This document shows positions 1 through 5,003 of a DNA stretch of 5,449 bases, one piece after another. Source of the stretch: Desulfobacula sp. (GTDB lineage Bacteria > Desulfobacterota > Desulfobacteria > Desulfobacterales > Desulfobacteraceae); the NCBI GenBank assembly GCA_023139225.1, contig JAGLNZ010000705.1, positions 1 through 5,449 of the forward strand, written 5' to 3'. Within the stretch, counting starts at the first letter, position 1; each line of letters opens with the position of its first letter. The notes under the pieces are model-generated. The model searched no databases and was not told the DNA's origin. It saw only the letters and a program-made list of their open reading frames with translations. The position numbers and the translations under genes are program-made.

Positions 1-312
1 CAGGGTGTTGACCTTCGTGATGAAGTCAATGACGGCTGGATGGAGTTGATCGTCAGGAAAAAATCATTGCCTGAAAGTATGAAATTTTCCGAAGAGAGCA
101 AAAGAATGTTTTTCCTGGTTTGCTATAATATTGACAAGTTCAGAGAATTTGTATTTAACAGCACATTTCTTGAAAGATACGATTTTCAAAAAGAAAAAAT
201 TGAAGAAATTAAAAAAGATGATGTCAAGCTGCTGCAGTTTGGATTTGAATGGCTTAACGCCAGTTTTTTTCAAACAGGACAGGAAAAATTTCCAGTAAAA
301 GAAAAAAAGTAA
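1..312 (+). CDS. C-terminal fragment of a plus-strand gene, possibly a YkgJ-type cysteine-cluster protein (5' end outside window)
   Basis: The reading frame is open from base 1 and ends at TAA 310-312, giving 103 visible residues. The ATG at position 40 is probably internal, because the frame upstream of it stays open and reads sensibly (QGVDLRDEVNDGW). The fragment is acidic/basic and soluble-looking, with a core CYNIDKFREFVFNSTFLERY, then a charged Lys/Glu helix, then LLQFGFEWLNASFF. From memory, this D-x-F-R-x-F-V-F ... F-L-x-R-Y ... F-x-W-L pattern resembles the C-terminus of deltaproteobacterial YkgJ (UPF0153) proteins. The diagnostic CxxC-type cluster of that family would lie upstream and cannot be seen, so the family call is tentative. 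The gene converges on the DapA-like gene, with a hairpin between them. Confidence 0.6.
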   Translation, partial: QGVDLRDEVNDGWMELIVRKKSLPESMKFSEESKRMFFLVCYNIDKFREFVFNSTFLERYDFQKEKIEEIKKDDVKLLQFGFEWLNASFFQTGQEKFPVKEKK

Positions 313-330
313 ACCATACCTGAAAATATT

Positions 331-366
331 CAGACGGACCATGCCGGGAACAGCATGGTCCGTTTG
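331..366. terminator. Hairpin terminator between convergent genes, probably bidirectional
   Basis: A perfect 11-bp stem is formed by 334-344 (ACGGACCATGC) and 353-363 (GCATGGTCCGT), with an 8-nt loop at 345-352. It can extend outward to 331/366 through one G-T pair. On the plus strand a T-rich stretch follows (GTTTGATTTT, 362-371). On the minus strand the hairpin begins only a few bases after the DapA-like stop at 370-372, and its tail is A/T-rich but not a pure T run. It probably ends both converging transcripts, more convincingly the plus-strand one. Confidence 0.75.
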
Positions 367-369
367 ATT

Positions 370-1404
370 TTAGTAATTATACCACAGGTCTTTCAAGCGT
401 TCCGGGTTGTTCAGCTTCTGATCAATATCCACATTAAAAAATGACCCAACGGGTTCAAAAATTTCAGGGTTATTGGCCTGGACATTTTTTGCCGCATCCA
501 AAATAACATGAAAGCCTTTTTGAGTCATTTTTCCCAATGGTCTGCGGCAGGGGCCCCCGGGCATTCCCAATAACTGCATCAGGGTCTTTAAAGGAAGCGG
601 ATTCCTTGCCCGGCAAGTGACCGCTCCAAATTCGGATTCTTCCTGGGTTACCACCACAACAAGATCAAGCAGGGGTTTTAAGGCTGTCTGAATCTTCATG
701 GCCCCATCCGTATCCCCCTGGTTGAGCAGCGAGACCATCTGTGTAAGAAATTTCGGTGCAATATTGGCCATCACTGAAATCCCGCCGCATGCCTTGATTT
801 CAGGATTTGTCATAATATCATAAATCAGGGCATCATCCCCGGAAAATATTTTAAAATCATCCCCGCAGTATTTCCGGGTAAGTTTCATATTCTCAAGATT
901 ACCGGTAGCTTCTTTTACGCAGGATATATTAGAAAAGTTCTTTGCCAGGATGGCAAGGTCCTGGGGCAGCATCTGGGCACCGGTCCTGCCCGGAATAATA
1001 TAGGGGATAATGTTTACATCAGGAAATTTTCTCGCAACCACTTCATAATATTCCTTCCTGATTTCAAGGGAGCTTGGGCCATTATAATATGGGTCCACCA
1101 TAAGGATTGCGTCAATATCTTCTTTGGCGGCATGTCCTGCAGCCTCCAGAGCCTCGCTAGTATTATTGCTTCCTGTTCCGGCGATCCTGAGGCATTTGCC
1201 TTTTGCGAGTTTGGCAACTTGCGCAATCACATGATCGTGTTCTTTCCATTTGAATGTGGGGCTTTCACCGGTTGTTCCTGTTGCAAGTATTCCCGTTATG
1301 CCATTTTTAATCTGAAAGTTGATAAGCTGTTCAAGGCCTTCCTGATCAAGTTCTCCTGCCTGATTAAAAGGGGTGATTAATGCTGTATAGCACCCTGGTT
1401 TCAT
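370..1404 (-). CDS. dapA: Dihydrodipicolinate synthase (DapA) family protein with C-terminal extension
   Basis: A class I, Schiff-base aldolase of the DHDPS/N-acetylneuraminate lyase family. The classical member condenses pyruvate with aspartate-semialdehyde in the cytosol, on the lysine/diaminopimelate pathway. The 344-residue protein shows GTTGE at 43-47, DPYYN at 104-108, catalytic Tyr135 in YIIPGRTG (135-142), Schiff-base Lys164 in VKEATGN, FSGDDAL at 187-193 and GGISVMAN at 207-214. Arg140 matches the arginine (E. coli Arg138) that binds the aspartate-semialdehyde carboxylate, which favours true DHDPS over the sialic-acid branch. YII replaces the usual YNV/YNI. E. coli DapA has about 292 residues, so roughly 45-50 residues are extra at the C-terminus, ending LKDLWYNY. 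The start is supported by AGGAG (minus strand, 1411-1415) 6 nt before the ATG. The gene is transcribed away from the TPR gene. The fold is certain; the exact substrate is not, since a paralogue with another aldehyde substrate remains possible. Confidence 0.85.
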   Translation of the reverse strand: MKPGCYTALITPFNQAGELDQEGLEQLINFQIKNGITGILATGTTGESPTFKWKEHDHVIAQVAKLAKGKCLRIAGTGSNNTSEALEAAGHAAKEDIDAILMVDPYYNGPSSLEIRKEYYEVVARKFPDVNIIPYIIPGRTGAQMLPQDLAILAKNFSNISCVKEATGNLENMKLTRKYCGDDFKIFSGDDALIYDIMTNPEIKACGGISVMANIAPKFLTQMVSLLNQGDTDGAMKIQTALKPLLDLVVVVTQEESEFGAVTCRARNPLPLKTLMQLLGMPGGPCRRPLGKMTQKGFHVILDAAKNVQANNPEIFEPVGSFFNVDIDQKLNNPERLKDLWYNY

Positions 1405-1410
1405 ATCTTA

Positions 1411-1415
1411 CTCCT
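1411..1415 (-). promoter_or_regulatory. Ribosome binding site of the DapA-like gene
   Basis: On the minus strand AGGAG is followed by the 6-nt spacer TAAGAT and then ATG at 1404-1402. This fixes the start codon of the 344-residue protein. Confidence 0.75.
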
Positions 1416-1468
1416 GATGTGTAAATAAATTATTCCCAATGGATTTTCTTTCTATTCACGTGCTATCA

Positions 1469-1496
1469 CAAGTTTTAACTTGGTTCAAGCCAAAAC
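1469..1496. promoter_or_regulatory. Overlapping inverted repeats in the divergent intergenic region, possible operator
   Basis: CAAGTT (1469-1474) and AACTTG (1477-1482) form a 6-bp inverted repeat with a 2-bp gap. The second arm also pairs with the next segment: GTTTTAACTTG (1472-1482) and CAAGCCAAAAC (1486-1496) are inverted repeats across a 3-bp centre, matching at 9 of 11 positions. So three CAAG/CTTG half-sites sit within 28 bp, between two divergent genes. That suits a dimeric regulator, but no regulator can be named and the function is inference. Confidence 0.35.
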
Positions 1497-1524
1497 TATA
1501 ATTGCTGATTATTTTCAATTGGCC

Positions 1525-1553
1525 TTGACACAATGTTGTACCGGAAATATTAT
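1525..1553 (+). promoter_or_regulatory. Sigma-70-type promoter for the TPR gene pair
   Basis: The -35 TTGACA (1525-1530, perfect consensus) is separated by 17 bp from TATTAT (1548-1553, 5 of 6 matches to TATAAT). An overlapping TATACT at 1551-1556 would need a 20-bp spacer and is less likely. Transcription would begin near 1560, leaving a leader of about 50 nt before the TPR start at 1612. No comparable hexamer pair was convincing on the minus strand for the DapA-like gene. Confidence 0.6.
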
Positions 1554-1563
1554 ACTAAGTTTT

Positions 1564-1604
1564 AAATTAAGGATTTGAAACAGCAATAAATACAAATTAA
1601 GGAT
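1564..1604 (+). repeat. Direct repeat AAATTAAGGAT, 30-bp period, in the leader of the TPR gene
   Basis: AAATTAAGGAT occurs at 1564-1574 and again at 1594-1604, exactly 30 bp apart, and partial similarity continues for several bases (ttgaaa versus atgaat). The second copy supplies the AAGGA Shine-Dalgarno (1599-1603), 8 nt before the ATG at 1612. The first copy is a duplicate SD-like element near the predicted 5' end of the transcript. This could be a small local duplication without function. Confidence 0.5.
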
Positions 1605-1611
1605 ATGAATA

Positions 1612-2283
1612 ATGACTGATCAGGGGAAAAACCTTCCAAAAGATGCGGATGAGCATATTGCCAGATTAAGAAACCAGCTTGTCCAGAATGATGAATGCGG
1701 CACGACCCACTATAATCTTGCCGTAGCACTTTTGGGAAAGCAGGAGTTTGTAGAGGCTGAAGAGGAACTCCATGACGCCGTTGACCGTAGTCCAACGCTT
1801 GCCGAGGCCTATGTTCTATTAGGGGGTATCTGTCTTCAAAGAGGTGATCTTGAAGGATGTTACAGGTTCAACCAGCGCGCTACAAAGGCAAGAGCCGGCT
1901 TTGCTGAGGGATATGGCAACATGGCCTTTGTTCTTCTACAGCTAATTGACGGTAAAGATCCCAAGGAAGATGAAGAAAAAATGGATAAGGCTATTAAAAA
2001 TCTTAAAAAAGCCATTATTCATAATAAAAATTTTGTCCAGGCCTTTACCACCCTGGGAACTGCTTATTTTATGAAAGGACTTGTAAAAGAAGGTATCAAG
2101 GCAAATCTTGAGGCCATTGAAATACAACCTGAATTTCCTGTAGCCCATAACAATCTTGCAGTAGCCTACCTTGAAACCGGTGAATTTGATAAAGCCGTTG
2201 CCCATTGTGATAAGGCCGAAGAATTAGGCTTTGAAGTTGCCAAAGAGTTGAAAGACGAGCTTGCACCTTATAGAAAAGCATAA
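1612..2283 (+). CDS. Tetratricopeptide-repeat (TPR) protein
   Basis: This 223-residue soluble protein is made almost wholly of TPR helix pairs, a scaffold that binds partner proteins or peptides. Approximate units are 31-64 (THYNLAVALLGKQEFVEAEE), 65-98 (AYVLLGGICLQRGDLEGC), 99-140, 142-175 (AFTTLGTAYFMKGLVKEG) and 176-208 (AHNNLAVAYLETGEFDKAV). The third unit carries an acidic/lysine-rich insertion (GKDPKEDEEKMD, 114-125). There is no signal peptide, membrane segment or catalytic domain, so a cytoplasmic adaptor or chaperone role is the natural reading, though the partner is unknown. The start is set by AAGGA 8 nt upstream. The stop overlaps the start of the next gene, so the two proteins are probably made together and may interact. 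Its position two genes upstream of dsrA suggests, but does not show, a link to sulfite reductase assembly or function. Confidence 0.9.
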   Translation: MTDQGKNLPKDADEHIARLRNQLVQNDECGTTHYNLAVALLGKQEFVEAEEELHDAVDRSPTLAEAYVLLGGICLQRGDLEGCYRFNQRATKARAGFAEGYGNMAFVLLQLIDGKDPKEDEEKMDKAIKNLKKAIIHNKNFVQAFTTLGTAYFMKGLVKEGIKANLEAIEIQPEFPVAHNNLAVAYLETGEFDKAVAHCDKAEELGFEVAKELKDELAPYRKA

Positions 2284-3470
2284 TGGATTCCAGTTTTTTC
2301 CTTTTTTTTGTATCCGGTGAAGAAAAAGAGGTTTTCCCTGGCGCTCGGCTGCACAACTTACCATTGTCAGGGGAAAATTCCGGGTTCTCCAGCGATATTC
2401 CTTCTGCACAAACAACCCCAGATTCAGGTTTTACGGTTGGTGATTATTTTTCTGCTGCTTGTCGATTTTTATCAGCAAATGATTTTTCAATATTGAAAAC
2501 AGGTCTTGAGGCTGTTTCCGGCACACCTGTTCAAACGGATCAGATCACTAAGATAGCCGTTTTTCTTGAAAAACATGGTGCGTTTTATCATCCAATGAAA
2601 ATTGAGGTGAAACTTCAGACCACTTTTAATGAGAGTCGGGCCTGCTCTTTTGTCCTGAACGGTGCGGTGTCAACTCAGGGCCTGTCTTTGATAGAAAACG
2701 AGTATCAATTGATATCCAGCTTGAATGAAATCTGTTCAAAACATTATCTTCCACAAGTTTTTGGGATTAATTTTATAAAAACTGATAAAGGTGAGATCGG
2801 TTTTTTTTTAGGGGAATGGTTTGACGGTTATAAAGAATTTCATGTCACCCAAGACCAGGATAAAAGACAAATAGTGATATGGGAGTCTGACGGTAGTTGC
2901 CAATATATTTCTGAAGCAAATGCTCTCCCGATTTATCAGGAGATATCCCGGATTTTGACCTATTACTATGATATCGAAACCTTTGAGCAGATTTTTCCCT
3001 GGCATCATGCTGCCGGAGATTTTGTTGTCAGGCAGGAGGAGGGCAACATTCATGTCCGGCTGATCACGGTGAGAGGATACTCACCCCTAACGGAATTCGG
3101 CACTGGAAAAAAGGATAAAAAAGTGCATATTCTGCCATCCTTATTGTTTTTCTTTTTAAGTCTGACCTTAAGAATGCGCCTTGACCGGTTGAACGGTACA
3201 GGTAAAATAGTGATGCTTGAAAACAGAGTGATAAAAGCAACCATTGAGGGCTTTTTGCATGCTTTAGATGAGAAATCCACAACTTACAATTTTGGAGATT
3301 TGAAGTTTGCTTTTACTGAATTTTTTCGGCAGTTCAGCCTCGGGCAGGTGGTGGGAATTATGGAAAATATTGTAGAGTCCACTAATCTTAAGCCTTCTGA
3401 AATTAATTTATTAGAACAAAATCTTGAATCTCATTGCAAGACCCTGTATTCAATTTTCAAAAATAGTTAA
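2283..3470 (+). CDS. Uncharacterised 395-aa protein coupled to the TPR gene; possible degenerate kinase-like fold
   Basis: I do not recognise a named family. The ATG overlaps the TPR stop by one base (TAATG) and no Shine-Dalgarno is visible upstream, which indicates translational coupling. Residues 1-50 are poorly ordered and Ser/Pro/Gly-rich. The core (about 105-270) faintly follows the order of a protein kinase/aminoglycoside phosphotransferase fold: KIEVKL (106-111), a helix with an ENEY glutamate (138-141), YLPQVFG (155-161), a hinge-like GEWFDGYKEFHV (177-188), and PWHHAAGDFVV (239-249), which recalls a catalytic-loop HxD/HGD motif. Where a metal-binding DFG would be expected the sequence reads LITVRGY (260-266), so it would be catalytically atypical. 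A hydrophobic stretch LPSLLFFFLSLTLRMRLDRL (284-303) is followed by amphipathic helices; it has basic residues and looks like a buried helix rather than a clear membrane anchor. The kinase comparison is inference by eye. Confidence 0.75.
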   Translation: MDSSFFLFFVSGEEKEVFPGARLHNLPLSGENSGFSSDIPSAQTTPDSGFTVGDYFSAACRFLSANDFSILKTGLEAVSGTPVQTDQITKIAVFLEKHGAFYHPMKIEVKLQTTFNESRACSFVLNGAVSTQGLSLIENEYQLISSLNEICSKHYLPQVFGINFIKTDKGEIGFFLGEWFDGYKEFHVTQDQDKRQIVIWESDGSCQYISEANALPIYQEISRILTYYYDIETFEQIFPWHHAAGDFVVRQEEGNIHVRLITVRGYSPLTEFGTGKKDKKVHILPSLLFFFLSLTLRMRLDRLNGTGKIVMLENRVIKATIEGFLHALDEKSTTYNFGDLKFAFTEFFRQFSLGQVVGIMENIVESTNLKPSEINLLEQNLESHCKTLYSIFKNS

Positions 3471-3485
3471 AAAAAATCCTTTTTT
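3469..3485 (+). promoter_or_regulatory. A/T tract abutting the dsr promoter (UP-element-like)
   Basis: Eight A (3469-3476), then TCC, then six T (3480-3485) lie directly upstream of the TTGACA at 3487. That is where an UP element contacts the RNA polymerase alpha C-terminal domains. The tract also starts within the stop codon of the preceding gene. The A and T runs could fold into a weak A-U hairpin, but it has no GC stem, so it is a poor terminator. Confidence 0.35.
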
Positions 3486-3486
3486 A

Positions 3487-3515
3487 TTGACATGTTGAAA
3501 CTAAAATTTTATATC
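3487..3515 (+). promoter_or_regulatory. Candidate dsrAB promoter
   Basis: TTGACA (3487-3492, perfect -35) is followed after 17 bp by TATATC (3510-3515, 4 of 6 matches, with the TATA core intact). Initiation near 3522 would give a leader of about 140 nt before dsrA. It lies in the only sizeable gap between the 395-aa gene and dsrA, and an A/T tract abuts it. No competing promoter was evident closer to dsrA. Confidence 0.5.
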
Positions 3516-3539
3516 TGCAATGTTATTTTGCTTAAGTTG

Positions 3540-3626
3540 TTCCCAAGAAAAATATGGCGGTTTTATAACCCTTTGGAATAACGACAAATTAGACTATTGA
3601 ATGAAAAGTTTGAGAACTTTTTCATT
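3540..3626 (+). other. Structured 5' leader of dsrA (two candidate hairpins)
   Basis: In the inferred untranslated leader, TTCCCAAG (3540-3547) can pair with CTTTGGAA (3571-3578), with one mismatch, enclosing a small hairpin GGTT/AACC (3559-3562 with 3567-3570). Further on, AATGAAAAGTT (3600-3610) pairs with AACTTTTTCATT (3615-3626) across a 4-nt TGAG loop with one bulged T. A 9-bp direct repeat TATTGAATG occurs at 3595-3603 and 3626-3634. The stems are A/U-rich, so stability is modest. A regulatory role is inference, and no known riboswitch consensus was recognised. Confidence 0.3.
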
Positions 3627-3650
3627 ATTGAATGTAAATTAACTTTTAAC

Positions 3651-3656
3651 GGAGGT
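3651..3656 (+). promoter_or_regulatory. Strong ribosome binding site of dsrA
   Basis: GGAGGT is a near-perfect Shine-Dalgarno sequence, with 6 nt (AAGTAA) before the ATG at 3663. It sets the dsrA start and fits the high expression expected of a core respiratory enzyme. Confidence 0.85.
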
Positions 3657-3662
3657 AAGTAA

Positions 3663-4988
3663 ATGGCTAAACATGAGACTCCTTTTCTGGATCAGTTGGA
3701 ATCCGGCCCATGGCCTAGCTTTGTTTCTGACTTGAAACAACAAGCAGAAGTCAGAGCCAAGAACGAAGAAGGTGTTGAATTCCAGATTCCCCAGGATTGT
3801 GTAGACGATCTTCTTGGAGTTGTGGAACTTTCTTACAAACATGGAAGAACCCATTGGAAACATGGTGGTATAGTAGGTGTTTTCGGCTATGGTGGCGGTG
3901 TTATCGGCAGATATTGCGATCAGCCGGAGCTGTTCCCAGGTGTACAGCATTTCCATACAATGCGTGTAGCCCAGCCTGCTGGTAAATATTATACAACTGA
4001 TTATCTTAAAAAACTTACAAAACTTTGGGATTTCAGAGGATCAGGCGTAACCAATATGCATGGTGCTACCGGTGATATCATTCTGCTTGGTACCACCACC
4101 CCTCAACTTGAGGAAGTATTCTGGACATTGACGCATGATTATAATCAGGACCTTGGCGGGTCAGGCTCCAACCTGAGAACACCTGCTGACTGTCTTGGCC
4201 AATCCAGATGTGAATATGCCTGCTATGATACCCAGGCATTGTGTCATTTTCTGACCAATGAATACCAGGATGAACTTCATCGCCCGGCATTCCCCTATAA
4301 ATTTAAATTCAAATTTGATGCATGCCCGAACTGCTGTGTTGCATCTATTGCACGTTCTGATATGTCTTTTATCGGTACCTGGAAAGATAATATCCGGATT
4401 GATCAGGATGCCGTCAACAAATATGTTGAAAATGATGCGGCGTATCCTTCCAACGCCGGTGCGCATAAAGATCGCGACTGGGGTCCGTTTGACCTGGAAA
4501 AAGAAGTGATTGCTCTTTGCCCCACCGGATGCATGAAATTTGAAAACAAAAAACTTTCCATTGACGATGCCAACTGCACCCGTTGCATGCATTGTATCAA
4601 TGTAATGCCGAGAGCCCTTAAAATCGGTAAAGATACCGGCTGTTCCATTCTTTGCGGTGCCAAGGCTCCAATCCTTGACGGTGCCCAGATGGGTTCTTTG
4701 CTTGTGCCATTTGTCGAAGTCAATGCTGACAATGATTATGAAGCAATTACAGAAGTCATTGAAAATATTTGGGACTGGTGGATGGAAGAAGGTAAAAACC
4801 GTGAAAGACTTGGTGAGCTGATCATGCGTCAGGGATTCCAGAAACTTCTTGAAGTAACCGGAATTAAAGCAATACCACAGCATGTTTCATACCCGAGAAG
4901 TAACCCGTATATCTTCTGGAAAGAGGATGAGGTTGAAGGCGGTTGGGATCGTGACGTTGAAGAATACAGAAAACACCATCTTAGATAG
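3663..4988 (+). CDS. dsrA: Dissimilatory sulfite reductase, alpha subunit
   Basis: The alpha subunit of cytoplasmic DsrAB reduces sulfite in the last stage of sulfate respiration, working with DsrC and the DsrMKJOP membrane complex (established for the family). The protein is full length at 441 residues; Desulfovibrio DsrA has about 437. The siroheme-coupled [4Fe-4S] ligands are present as C177-x5-C183 (DCLGQSRC) and C221-x3-C225 (CPNCC). The inserted ferredoxin-type domain (about 240-325) carries C286 in LCPTGC and C305/C308/C311 in CTRCMHC, giving a second [4Fe-4S] cluster. Other hallmarks are THWKHGG (63-69), FHTMRVAQPAGKYYTTDYL (97-115) and LGGSGSNLRTP (164-174). No key residue is missing, so the protein should be active. 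Whether the alpha-chain tetrapyrrole is metallated cannot be read from sequence. dsrB follows after 15 nt, in the same transcription unit. Confidence 0.99.
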   Translation: MAKHETPFLDQLESGPWPSFVSDLKQQAEVRAKNEEGVEFQIPQDCVDDLLGVVELSYKHGRTHWKHGGIVGVFGYGGGVIGRYCDQPELFPGVQHFHTMRVAQPAGKYYTTDYLKKLTKLWDFRGSGVTNMHGATGDIILLGTTTPQLEEVFWTLTHDYNQDLGGSGSNLRTPADCLGQSRCEYACYDTQALCHFLTNEYQDELHRPAFPYKFKFKFDACPNCCVASIARSDMSFIGTWKDNIRIDQDAVNKYVENDAAYPSNAGAHKDRDWGPFDLEKEVIALCPTGCMKFENKKLSIDDANCTRCMHCINVMPRALKIGKDTGCSILCGAKAPILDGAQMGSLLVPFVEVNADNDYEAITEVIENIWDWWMEEGKNRERLGELIMRQGFQKLLEVTGIKAIPQHVSYPRSNPYIFWKEDEVEGGWDRDVEEYRKHHLR

Positions 4989-4991
4989 AAA

Positions 4992-4996
4992 GGGAG
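4992..4996 (+). promoter_or_regulatory. Ribosome binding site of dsrB
   Basis: GGGAG lies in the 15-nt dsrA-dsrB gap, 7 nt before the ATG at 5004. There is room for neither a promoter nor a terminator, so dsrA and dsrB are co-transcribed. Confidence 0.8.
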
Positions 4997-5003
4997 AATT
5001 ATA

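Noticed and set aside
64..342. A minus-strand open frame of 92 codons opposite the first gene
   Set aside because: The translation is Phe/Lys-rich, the complement of the A-rich coding of the plus-strand gene. It would also start inside the terminator hairpin.
1457..1462. CACGTG palindrome in the divergent region
   Set aside because: A 6-bp palindrome is expected by chance and no bacterial regulator with that site is implied here.
2283..2330. Signal peptide at the start of the 395-aa protein (MDSSFFLFFVSG)
   Set aside because: It has no basic n-region, and the hydrophobic run is only about six residues before charged residues (GEEKE). A cytoplasmic protein is more likely.
3469..3486. A8-TCC-T6 as a terminator after the 395-aa gene
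   Set aside because: The stem would consist only of A-U pairs with a 3-nt loop and no GC pairs, too weak for a standard intrinsic terminator. It fits better as an A/T-rich promoter element.
4161..4883. A long (240-codon) open frame on the minus strand inside dsrA
   Set aside because: It lies wholly antisense to dsrA, whose protein sequence is strongly conserved across this interval. The translation has no recognisable domain and no SD-supported start. It is a shadow of dsrA codon bias.
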